From assembly GCF_000753795.1 (NCBI RefSeq), contig NZ_JPEO01000001.1:434001-498000 (forward strand): 64,000 nucleotides of DNA. The letters run 5' to 3'. Position numbers and translations under genes: made by a program. Under the pieces are notes generated by a model that was not told where the DNA came from, searched no databases, and saw only the letters and a list, made by a program, of their open reading frames with translations. This document shows, one piece after another, positions 1 through 10,788 of the stretch; positions within the stretch are counted from its first letter, which is position 1; each line of letters begins with the position of its first letter. This DNA is from Shewanella mangrovi (lineage in GTDB: Bacteria > Pseudomonadota > Gammaproteobacteria > Enterobacterales > Shewanellaceae).

Positions 1-1
1 G

Positions 2-286
2 CTTTGTCATGCCTCTATTAGTAACTGGTCCAAGGCATCAGGCAAGTTGTTCAGCGATAAAGGCGAGCGCTGTGCCCGTCTGTCCGCTTCTGTAACCTAC
101 CATCTGGTTGAGCTGCTTAACCGTGCCTATGCTGGCGAAGTGATCAGTGCCACGGCGGAAGCGAAGCCATCTGAAGAAGCACAAAATTGTCAGGCCTGTC
201 ATGGCAGCACCAGTACCTTCGCAACAGCGCCAAGCGTTAAATCCGATATGGAATGTACCGTGTGTCATACCGGTCACTATAACTAA
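2..286 (+). CDS. Multihaem c-type cytochrome, C-terminal part (5' truncated by window edge)
   Basis: The reading frame is open from the first bases of the window to TAA at 284-286, so the N-terminus lies outside. Three haem attachment signatures are visible: the tail of a CxxCH motif at the very edge (LCH), CQACH and CTVCH close to the C-terminus. This marks a periplasmic or outer-membrane multihaem c-type cytochrome used in electron transfer. A lipoprotein gene follows 9 nt later with its own ribosome binding site, so the two are probably one operon. The family cannot be named more precisely from about 94 residues. Confidence 0.85.
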   Translation, partial: LCHASISNWSKASGKLFSDKGERCARLSASVTYHLVELLNRAYAGEVISATAEAKPSEEAQNCQACHGSTSTFATAPSVKSDMECTVCHTGHYN

Positions 287-295
287 GGAGCTCCC

Positions 296-811
296 ATGAA
301 CAAGTTAGCGTTAAGCCTGCTACTGGGAACTGCGTTAGTCAGCGGCTGTGGCGGTGATAGTACCGATGAGCAAACGAAGGTTGAACAAGATCCGGTCAAG
401 ACCACGATTGATATTTCCGGTGTCAGCGCCATCGATCTTACCCTCGACAGTTTTGATCCGCAGACCGGGAGCGTCGAGTTTTCGCTGAAAGATCCCGATG
501 GACTCGCCATCGTCAATGCGCAGCAATATCGCATTCGCTACTTTGGCTTTCCGCCACAAGGGGAAAATTCGGCCAATCCAAAAGCGTGGAAACTGTGGCA
601 TGTGGTGTATAGCTATCAATGCGATGGCACCAGCTGCGATGAGCAAATTCAAGCCAGGGACGGCGACGGTCAGTACAGCTTTGTACCGCGTAATCTCTAT
701 TGGAACCGCGATACTGCGCCGGGCACCACTGGCCGTTATCGGGTTGCTATTGAGATCTTTGGTAATGATGTGAGCAATGAAGTCGCACTGCTGGCACCTA
801 CCGGACAGTAA
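296..811 (+). CDS. Predicted lipoprotein, possible partner of the upstream cytochrome
   Basis: The 171-residue product starts with a lipoprotein signal peptide ending in lipobox VSGC (Cys18), so it should be anchored in the inner or outer membrane. An AAGGAG site lies just before ATG 296. The mature part is a beta-rich domain of about 140 residues with phrases such as DPDGLAIV and GRYRVAIEIFG. This is reminiscent of the N-terminal Ig-like domain of OmcA/MtrC-type decahaem cytochromes, but it has no CxxCH of its own; that comparison is inference. Two cysteines (CDGTSCDE) could form a disulfide. Position 9 nt behind the cytochrome suggests a joint role in extracellular or periplasmic electron transfer. 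Confidence 0.7.
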   Translation: MNKLALSLLLGTALVSGCGGDSTDEQTKVEQDPVKTTIDISGVSAIDLTLDSFDPQTGSVEFSLKDPDGLAIVNAQQYRIRYFGFPPQGENSANPKAWKLWHVVYSYQCDGTSCDEQIQARDGDGQYSFVPRNLYWNRDTAPGTTGRYRVAIEIFGNDVSNEVALLAPTGQ

Positions 812-850
812 TCGAACAACCTCTTCATGTTGTATCCCTGTAAGTATCTT

Positions 851-875
851 GGCCGTCGCAGGGCGGCCTTTTTAC
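851..875 (+). terminator. Rho-independent terminator after the cytochrome/lipoprotein operon
   Basis: Stem GGCCG(TC) at 851-857 pairs with (GG)CGGCC at 862-868 and is followed by a T run at 869-873. It sits 40 nt after the lipoprotein stop codon. Confidence 0.75.
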
Positions 876-1151
876 CATTAGCTCGTCGCGATCACAAAAA
901 TCAGGCATAAGTTATATACCATAGCTATATGCTTTTAAAAGGTTTTTTACTTAAGTATTGATTAGTGAAAAGTTTTGCATAGATCACTATTTGATAAATT
1001 AACCCTGTTTTTGGCGTATTGGACGCCAACCTTGGTTAAGAAGATCACAGTTCGATCGCAGCGATTTTTCTATACTCGCTTGCAACTGCTGCCATGAGGC
1101 AGTGGGACAAAATTCGTTAGGTTATGTTGAACACGTTTGGTCAGGACAATA
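876..1151. other. AT-rich intergenic region, probable promoter area
   Basis: No gene is seen between the terminator and the small membrane-protein pair. A 7-bp inverted repeat, TTGGCGT (1011-1017) and ACGCCAA (1023-1029), could be a regulator site. The rest is AT-rich, as expected of a promoter region, but I could not fix a -35/-10 pair. Confidence 0.4.
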
Positions 1152-1628
1152 ATGGTGCAATCTTTTGCGCAACCTCGCACACCGAAATATATGCTACATG
1201 AGCAGATGAACCCGGCACCCAAAATGCTGGGCGTTGTGATTGTGCTGGTGGCGATGCTGGCGTTGAGCGTCTTTTTCCTAAAGCGTTTTCCACTCGATAC
1301 GGTCACTATGCCGTTGTCACAACAGACCTTGACCCTAGCGTCTGGGCAGCAGGTGCAACTGCTTCTTTACGCTAATTCGCGTATGAACAACCATATTCTC
1401 GAGTCACACGCGACCATTCTCGCGGCGGCGCTAATGCAATGTCGTCAGCAGGTGCCTTGGCAACAGGTTTACCTGTCGATTTCTCACGAAAAGCAGATGC
1501 TCAATATCTCCATGAAAGGTGAGCAGGGCGGTCATTTTAAGCTGCGTAATATTAAAGCCAGCGATATTGAACGCCATATGGGATTTTTCAGTCAGCAGTG
1601 GTTAGCCGGAGTCAATCTCTGTGAATAG
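1152..1628 (+). CDS. Small inner-membrane protein of unknown function
   Basis: The 158-residue product has one membrane segment near residues 25-45 (MLGVVIVLVAMLALSVFFL) and a hydrophilic C-terminal domain of about 110 residues, probably periplasmic. ATG 1152 was chosen because AGGA lies at 1143-1146; a TTG at 1137 is in frame but lacks such a site. The stop overlaps the start of the next gene by 8 nt, so the two are translationally coupled. The arrangement (membrane helix plus periplasmic domain, then a FidL-like gene) recalls MarT/CadC-type membrane regulators, but no winged-helix DNA-binding domain is present. It may be a regulator remnant or simply a small membrane protein. Confidence 0.6.
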   Translation: MVQSFAQPRTPKYMLHEQMNPAPKMLGVVIVLVAMLALSVFFLKRFPLDTVTMPLSQQTLTLASGQQVQLLLYANSRMNNHILESHATILAAALMQCRQQVPWQQVYLSISHEKQMLNISMKGEQGGHFKLRNIKASDIERHMGFFSQQWLAGVNLCE

Positions 1629-2121
1629 AGCTTGGGTGTGGTTGGTCTTAGTTCTTGCCGTTTTATTAGCTGTTGTTCGTGTTTACTACGCGCGTAGTAA
1701 CCATAGTGAGCAATTGCTGCTTAACTGCAGCTCAGAGCTATACGACCACGATAAAAAAGATTCGCAACAGTATTATTTGTTGATGGATCTGCAGGCTGAC
1801 AATCATAACGTGCTGCTCAACTATCGCTATTTTACTGTGGATGGTACGCCGGTTGGCAGTATCAAAATGCACGGTGATCTTAAGCGCAATCCGGCGGGCT
1901 CCAGCTACGATTTGACCATCCATGATAAAGAAGAGCAGTTGCTGGAGAAAACTAAGCCTGCCCATATGGACTATCTGTCATATATCAGTGGCCTGAACTT
2001 AACCAACAAATCGATCCATCCGATGACGCTGGAGATGTTGGACACCGACGAGCAGCAGCATTACGCCATTGTGCGTTTTCAACCCGGCAACGCGGTGTAC
2101 GGTTGTCGTCTGCAACACTAA
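1621..2121 (+). CDS. FidL-like small membrane protein
   Basis: The product of 166 residues starts at GTG 1621, inside the end of the preceding gene. It has an N-terminal membrane anchor (residues 4-24) and a periplasmic domain with two cysteines, one after the anchor (LLNCSSELY) and one at the C-terminus (YGCRLQH), likely to form a disulfide. Size, layout and these cysteines resemble the FidL-like family of enterobacteria, whose function is poorly known and which sits beside MarT-type regulators. The family call is by recognition only and moderately sure; the coupling to the upstream membrane protein suggests they act together. Confidence 0.5.
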   Translation: MNRAWVWLVLVLAVLLAVVRVYYARSNHSEQLLLNCSSELYDHDKKDSQQYYLLMDLQADNHNVLLNYRYFTVDGTPVGSIKMHGDLKRNPAGSSYDLTIHDKEEQLLEKTKPAHMDYLSYISGLNLTNKSIHPMTLEMLDTDEQQHYAIVRFQPGNAVYGCRLQH

Positions 2122-2192
2122 CGCCGATTTCTTTCACTCGCTAAATTCGCTATATTCATACTAATCAAATAGTTGGTTAGGATTCGGCGATC

Positions 2193-3644
2193 TTGTCAAA
2201 GTTGCGCATTAAACAGGAAGAGCAACTCTCCATTAAATTCAGTCACTTGCTTGGTCGCGGTGAACGGCGGCGGCTTGATCTCTATTTTTCCCTGCCAAAA
2301 GAGATGGGCATTGGCCCCAATAGCCTCAACGAAGAGGAATACTATTTCAGCGGCGTACAAGGGCGCCGGGCCTATTACTCTGAAGGACTGCATCTGCCAT
2401 TAGTGCAATCGCGCTTTGTTAGTCAGAAAAAGCGCACACTGGAAGAATTCCGTCTCTATATGAACCTGTTTGCCTACCAATATGCGGTGGCCATGGAAAA
2501 CGATGCGCGCGAGCTATTGCGTATTGAAGACGAGCAAGCGTTTTACAAAGCCTTAAATGAATTCACCGTGCATGCCACTACTTTGCTGCGACGTTTTCGC
2601 CGCGGTGCGCCTGCTGATGAAAAGTGGCATCACTACTTTGAAAATGCCGACAACTATCTGTCTTGGTTTACTGAGCAGCAACTGCTGAAGCTGCTGGCTA
2701 AAAATGGTGATGGCAACGCCAATCACGTGACCGAAAAAGTGCTGATGTTGTGCCGTCAGGAACGTGAGTATCGCGATGGACGCGACTATAACTCACAGCG
2801 TACCCGTAAAGATGCTAACCGTATCGCCAATAAGATGTTGTTGCTCAGACGGTTGATTCAGCAAGGGGTCGTCCTCAAAGAGGAGCTTAAACCTCTCGGT
2901 GTTGGCTTGAAAAAGCTCACTACAGGTACCGCTACCGCATTGGTGATGTTGGTGGTATCGACGCTGATCATTAAGGCACAAGGTGCTTTTAATGGACTGA
3001 CGCTGGTGATGGTGTTTGTGTTGGCGCTGATATACGGCGTGCGTGAAATCTTTAAAGAAGATGTGCGTAATGCACTGTGGCGGGTTGTGCAACGCGGACG
3101 GCCGCGCTGGAGTCGTACACTGCAGGATACTACCACTCAGGAGCTGATTGCCCGGCAATTGGTGTGGCTGGAGTTTATTAAAAGCAAGGATCTCCCCAGT
3201 GCCGTCAATGAGATCCTCAAACGGCGCCATAGTCAGAACAAGGTGGATGCCGAAATCCTACACTACGGTATTGCTACTCGGGTGGCCGATACTGACTTTC
3301 TGACTGGCTATAACACGATTCAGGAACAGGTGGTATTTAGTTTAGTGCCGTTTGTGGAATTTCTTGAACGCGGTAATGATGAAATCTATCGCGAGCAGGA
3401 TGGGGTGGTGTCGAGTGAGCAGGTTGAGCGCCGCTATCAGATCAATCTGGTGGTGGTGTGTCAGCGTGAAAAACATGATACCCAATATGCGCGCTATAAA
3501 ATCACCGTGAATCGCCACCAGATAGTGGAGATCACGATGAGTGACTTACCGGATAATCTGCCGTTGATTGATGATTTAGTCGAGCATGACAGCAGTGCGA
3601 CTGCCAGACTCGACCGTCAATCTGAACCGGTTATAGAGAGTTAG
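2193..3644 (+). CDS. Conserved hypothetical two-helix membrane protein
   Basis: The 483-residue product is not recognised. It starts at TTG 2193 with a TTAGGAT Shine-Dalgarno at 2177-2183. The first 240 residues are charged and helical. A hydrophobic hairpin of two membrane segments follows near residues 245-285 (ATALVMLVVSTLIIKA, then LTLVMVFVLALIYGV), and the last 195 residues are again soluble. Both large domains should therefore face the same side, probably the cytoplasm. Its 3' end overlaps the 3' end of the opposite-strand PAS gene by 14 nt. Confidence 0.65.
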   Translation: MSKLRIKQEEQLSIKFSHLLGRGERRRLDLYFSLPKEMGIGPNSLNEEEYYFSGVQGRRAYYSEGLHLPLVQSRFVSQKKRTLEEFRLYMNLFAYQYAVAMENDARELLRIEDEQAFYKALNEFTVHATTLLRRFRRGAPADEKWHHYFENADNYLSWFTEQQLLKLLAKNGDGNANHVTEKVLMLCRQEREYRDGRDYNSQRTRKDANRIANKMLLLRRLIQQGVVLKEELKPLGVGLKKLTTGTATALVMLVVSTLIIKAQGAFNGLTLVMVFVLALIYGVREIFKEDVRNALWRVVQRGRPRWSRTLQDTTTQELIARQLVWLEFIKSKDLPSAVNEILKRRHSQNKVDAEILHYGIATRVADTDFLTGYNTIQEQVVFSLVPFVEFLERGNDEIYREQDGVVSSEQVERRYQINLVVVCQREKHDTQYARYKITVNRHQIVEITMSDLPDNLPLIDDLVEHDSSATARLDRQSEPVIES

Positions 3645-5856
3645 CGTCAGCGGTGTAGGCTTGGCAAATACTGCCGTAGCCACTCTGTTTGGCGCGCTTC
3701 AGCGCCACTTCGCTGTTAGCTAAGAATTTCTCTAGCGTCTGCCCTTGGCAATAGGCAGCAATCCCGATGCAAATACCATCGGATAAGCCGTTATGGCTGA
3801 GGCTGTCGAGCGAGTTTTTGGCGTAATGATGCGCCGTGGTCGAATCGGTATTCGGCAAGAGGATCACAATCCGTCCCAGCTGCCAATTTGACATCTGATA
3901 ACCACGAGGCAGATCGCGCAGCAGCTGCATTTCAACCTGTTGCTGACGGCTCTCCAGCTGACCGATATCGCTCAGGTGGCTCAGCATATCTTCTGGGTTA
4001 ATATCCAGCAGCAACAAACAGCTATGGCTTTTATCAGCATCATTCATCGCTTCAAAATAGCGCTCTAAATCAGGCAGTTCGTTCATCACCGCGCTGCGGT
4101 AAGGCATTTGTTCACCTTTATGGCCCCAGTGACTGGCACCGGCCTGTTCCAGGGTACAGATGAGATATTCCAGCTCACCTTCTTCATCAAGGCAGCCTTT
4201 GAGCGTGGTTTGCAGACATTCACCACGACGTTCGCCGTTAAGAATTTGCCCTTGCCAATGGCCGTGCATGCTGACCAGCTTAAGGATACGCTGCCACTGA
4301 TTTTCAAAATCATTTTGCAGCAGGTTGAGTAAGCTTTTATGCAGACAACCATCGAGACGCAGCAGATGGTTAAAACTATCGTTGACCTTCACTAACTGGC
4401 CGCTCGGCGTCAGCAGCGCGGTCGCGACCGATGAGTCGCTGAGCAATTGGTTGAGATGTGCTTCCTGACGTGCCTGTTTGAGTTCACTGATATCGTCAAA
4501 GGTGATCAGCACAAAGGTGTAGTCTTGGTCGCCGCTGACGCGAATATTAAAGCGAATATAGATGTTTTCCAGCGTCTGCAGCTGTGCTTCGCCGTGCCAG
4601 ATCTGCTCTTGTTGCAGATGCTCACGTACTTTCTGATACCAGTGATCATCCTGCTCAAACAGTTTTTGCAAACTGCGGTTTTCAATCTCTTGCTGATCTA
4701 ACTTGAGCAGCTTCGCGGCGCGATCATTGGCGCAAACGATCCGGCCCATAGTGTTCACCAACAAGCAGCCTGCGTCACTGCGGAACAGGCCGTCTGCCAG
4801 CTCAATGGCATTTGCGCGTGAGCGCTGTTCGATGCGATACAGGTGCACCAAGACGATGACTGCCGCGGCAAGAATGGTCATGATCACCACTGACAGCAAC
4901 AGAATATTGCGCCATTCTTCAAAGCGGGCGGTAATGTCGTGGTTACGGATGTAAGACAGCAGCACATACTGCTGGCCGTCGTTATTTTGCGCGCCGAGGG
5001 TGATTTTCAGGAATACAAAGGCGGCGTTGTCACCGTGGAATTCACCAAAGTTATTCATTGCCAGCTCGCGCCACAGCGTTGGGTAGGTCTGGCGTAAACT
5101 ACTGCCTAGAGTGTCGGGAATCCCAGGCAGTGGGTCGAGGTTGCTGGCACCAGCGTACAGTTGGCCTTGGTCATCGAGCAGCAGTAACGGTGAGTCGTTA
5201 CTTGAAAACGCCGGCTTAATCGCTTGTAACATCTGTTGCAGCGAGTTGTAGGTGACGAGGTAACCGCGAATCGATTGATCGGCATTTTCCAAACGTGCCA
5301 GCTGCATCTGATAAGGTTCGAGACGATCTTCCACCGGCACAAACTCAATCGCCGAGGTGTAGATATCGTTATCGCTCAAGGTGTTGACTTGCTTTAGCAG
5401 GCTTTTAGGCAGTGGTGCAGCACCAAAGCGCGGGCTGCTGGCTTGTTTAAATTTGCCGCCCGCATCGTATAAGGCAATGTCCATCAGCTCCGGGATATTT
5501 TGTTTCATGGTATCCCAACTGCTGAGCAGCCGATCTAGCTCCTGTTCGCCGGGATTTTGCAGGTAATGACGTAATTGCTCTGAACGCGCAAACATCTGGG
5601 TACGGAATTGTTGGAAAGAGACTTTATCTGCCAGCAAGGTGCCAACGGTTTGCAGCTCACTATAACGCTGAACGGCCCATTCTTGTTGAAACTTACGTTC
5701 TCCCAGCGTGACGACCACATTGGCGATTAGCACCACAGTAATCACCAACATACACAATTGACTGACCATCGCCAGCAATCGTTGACGGGACCATTGCACG
5801 CCGCGAATGTGGGGGATCAGTGGTGAATCCTTGAGTCGATGGTGTTTACTTAACAT
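3631..5856 (-). CDS. Membrane PAS-domain sensor with degenerate GGDEF domain
   Basis: The 741-residue product has a membrane helix near 28-50, a periplasmic sensor domain of about 270 residues and a second helix near 325-347. Two PAS-like domains follow (about 355-470 and 480-590), then a GGDEF fold at about 600-735. The fold is recognisable from its frame (LLLLDI, ILLPNTDS, ICIGIAAY, ALKRAKQSGYG). Where an active diguanylate cyclase has LGGDEF, this protein reads WQLGRIVILLP: the catalytic acidic residues are gone and about two positions are missing. It should not make c-di-GMP and may act as a signal-binding or interaction module. No EAL domain follows. Confidence 0.75.
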   Translation of the reverse strand: MLSKHHRLKDSPLIPHIRGVQWSRQRLLAMVSQLCMLVITVVLIANVVVTLGERKFQQEWAVQRYSELQTVGTLLADKVSFQQFRTQMFARSEQLRHYLQNPGEQELDRLLSSWDTMKQNIPELMDIALYDAGGKFKQASSPRFGAAPLPKSLLKQVNTLSDNDIYTSAIEFVPVEDRLEPYQMQLARLENADQSIRGYLVTYNSLQQMLQAIKPAFSSNDSPLLLLDDQGQLYAGASNLDPLPGIPDTLGSSLRQTYPTLWRELAMNNFGEFHGDNAAFVFLKITLGAQNNDGQQYVLLSYIRNHDITARFEEWRNILLLSVVIMTILAAAVIVLVHLYRIEQRSRANAIELADGLFRSDAGCLLVNTMGRIVCANDRAAKLLKLDQQEIENRSLQKLFEQDDHWYQKVREHLQQEQIWHGEAQLQTLENIYIRFNIRVSGDQDYTFVLITFDDISELKQARQEAHLNQLLSDSSVATALLTPSGQLVKVNDSFNHLLRLDGCLHKSLLNLLQNDFENQWQRILKLVSMHGHWQGQILNGERRGECLQTTLKGCLDEEGELEYLICTLEQAGASHWGHKGEQMPYRSAVMNELPDLERYFEAMNDADKSHSCLLLLDINPEDMLSHLSDIGQLESRQQQVEMQLLRDLPRGYQMSNWQLGRIVILLPNTDSTTAHHYAKNSLDSLSHNGLSDGICIGIAAYCQGQTLEKFLANSEVALKRAKQSGYGSICQAYTADANSL

Positions 5857-5930
5857 TTAAATGCTTGCTGAGCGAAATAATGTCGCTATGTTAACACGAA
5901 ATTTTAGCCGCAACAGCGGCTAGCCAGTGC

Positions 5931-6545
5931 TTAGCCGACGACGTCGAGCACCCGGTGTTTAAACTGGCAACCAGCGGCTTCGACAATCTGCCGACAGGAA
6001 TTGATATCAACCCCTGACAAGCCTTCAATGGCCGAGACTTGGACCTCGTTGATATAGCGGGGGGCATCTTTGATAAATTGATTCACTGCCGCCCACGACC
6101 CTTGCAGACGTGGCTGACAATGCTGTTGGTAGACCGACTCATTTTGCGCATTGAGTGATACTGACAGGGCATCAACGCAACTCGACAGCTCAGGTAAAAT
6201 GTTGCGGCGATGGAACAGGTTGGCCAAACCGTCGGTATTGATGCGTACTCGGCCACCACGGCGCTTGATTTCGTGGGCGACGGTCAGCAGTGTGGCGAGA
6301 TTCAGTGTGGGTTCGCCATATCCGCAAAACACGTATTCCTTGAAGGCACTGACATCACCGAGTTGCGGAATGATTTCTGCTGCCGTTGGTTGATGGTCTA
6401 ACGCCAGTTGATATTCATGTACCTGCTTACTGCCGTTGTGCTTGGGGCAGAACTGGCAACGTAAGGTACAACGGCCGGTGATATTCAGATAACGGCTGTC
6501 GCGAATGTCATAAACCAGGGTACAGCATTGGTTGTCGCTACTCAT
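5931..6545 (-). CDS. Radical SAM protein, TatD-linked type
   Basis: The 204-residue product carries the radical SAM cluster motif CTLRCQFC near residue 28 and the glycine-rich SAM-binding phrase FCGYGEPTL near residue 73. The order YLNITGRCTLRCQFC near the N-terminus and the short length match the TatD-family-associated radical SAM group. It would bind a [4Fe-4S] cluster and cleave S-adenosylmethionine; the substrate is unknown. No tatD gene is next to it here. The start at 6545 (MSSDNQ) is followed by a compact N-terminus with no extra domain. Confidence 0.75.
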   Translation of the reverse strand: MSSDNQCCTLVYDIRDSRYLNITGRCTLRCQFCPKHNGSKQVHEYQLALDHQPTAAEIIPQLGDVSAFKEYVFCGYGEPTLNLATLLTVAHEIKRRGGRVRINTDGLANLFHRRNILPELSSCVDALSVSLNAQNESVYQQHCQPRLQGSWAAVNQFIKDAPRYINEVQVSAIEGLSGVDINSCRQIVEAAGCQFKHRVLDVVG

Positions 6546-6782
6546 TGGTAATAGAAAAATGGCGGCATTTGCGCGTTAGTCTAGCCGTTTTAACTGATGG
6601 ATAATGTAGCAGCGGTCATACTGCGATGTTCTGCTATGTAAAATCGCGCTGGCATAACATTTTCTTTGCTGTAAAAATAGGCGGGCTCCAATTCGATGAT
6701 GTCTCGCTCAGGCACAAGAAAAACCATTGAGCGGTGAATAACTCTTTTGATTTCCCAAGCTTTTTAAGGGTAAACAGCGCTA

Positions 6783-9721
<2,939 letters not shown>

Positions 9722-9725
<4 letters not shown>

Positions 9726-10732
9726 GTGATAGTCGCCAGAATGAACGTTTCACCCTGTTGTTGGTGGATGATGAACCGATCAATTTGCAGGTGCTACGCC
9801 ATAGTCTGCAGGAGCAATATCGACTGCTGTTTGCTAAGGATGGCGTCGCGGCACTGAGTTTGGCGGCCAATGAGCGTCCCGATCTGATCCTGTTAGATAT
9901 TATGATGCCGGGCATCTCAGGCTATGAAGTGTGCGAAGCACTAAAACGTTCACCAGATACTGAAGATATTCCGGTGATTTTCGTGTCAGCTATGGCAGAT
10001 GCTAAGGATGAATTTCGTGGCTTGGAGTTGGGCGCTGTCGATTACATCACCAAGCCATTCCATCCACAAATCGTGCAAGCGCGGGTCAAAACCCATCTGT
10101 CGTTAGTACGTGCCAAAGATGTGCAACGCACGCGGTTGCAGATTGTGCAGTGCCTCGGTGCCGCGGCGGAATACAAAGACAATGAGACTGGTTTACATGT
10201 GGTGCGCATGAGTCATTTTTCGCGTTTGCTGGCATTGGAACTGGGCTATAGCGAAGAGAAAGCCGATGATATTTTGCACGCATCGGCGATGCACGATGTC
10301 GGTAAAATCGGTATCCCCGACGCCATACTGCAAAAGCCGGGCAAACTGGACGATGACGAATGGCAAGTGATGCGCACCCATCCGCAAATTGGCGCCAAAA
10401 TTATTGGCGAGCATGAAAACGGTCTGCTGCAGTTGGCCGCCATCGTGGCGCTTAATCATCACGAAAAATGGGATGGCAGCGGTTATCCTCGCGGCTTGGT
10501 GGGCGAAGATATTCCTGAGATCGCGCGAATTGTGGCTGTGGCCGATGTGTTTGATGCGCTCACCAGTGTTCGGCCTTATAAGCCCGCATGGCCTATTGCC
10601 GATGCGCTGGCGCATATGCAGGCGCAAAGCGGTAAGCACTTCGACCCGAATATTATCGCGGCATTTATGCGTTGTTTGCCGCAAGTCGAGGAAGTTCGCC
10701 AACGGTGGGCGGACGAAAACGTGGCGATTTAG
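9722..10732 (+). CDS. Response regulator with HD-GYP c-di-GMP phosphodiesterase output
   Basis: The 336-residue product has an N-terminal receiver (LLVDDEP, phospho-Asp in LILLDIMMPG, KPF lysine) and a C-terminal HD-GYP domain. The HD pair sits in SAMHDVGKIGIPD and the GYP motif in HHEKWDGSGYPRGL, so all signature metal ligands and the c-di-GMP loop are intact. It should hydrolyse c-di-GMP when phosphorylated. ATG overlaps the stop of the hybrid kinase (ATGA), which strongly suggests kinase and regulator are cognate. Confidence 0.93.
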
Positions 10733-10748
10733 TGTCGCTCAGCCAATA

Positions 10749-10777
10749 AAAAAGCCGGTATGTTTACCGGCTTTTTT
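10749..10777. terminator. Bidirectional terminator between HD-GYP gene and RND pump
   Basis: Perfect 10-bp stem AAAGCCGGTA (10751-10760) and TACCGGCTTT (10765-10774) with loop TGTT, flanked by A and T runs on either side. It can stop transcription from both converging genes. Confidence 0.9.
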
Positions 10778-10788
10778 ATTGCGTCAGC

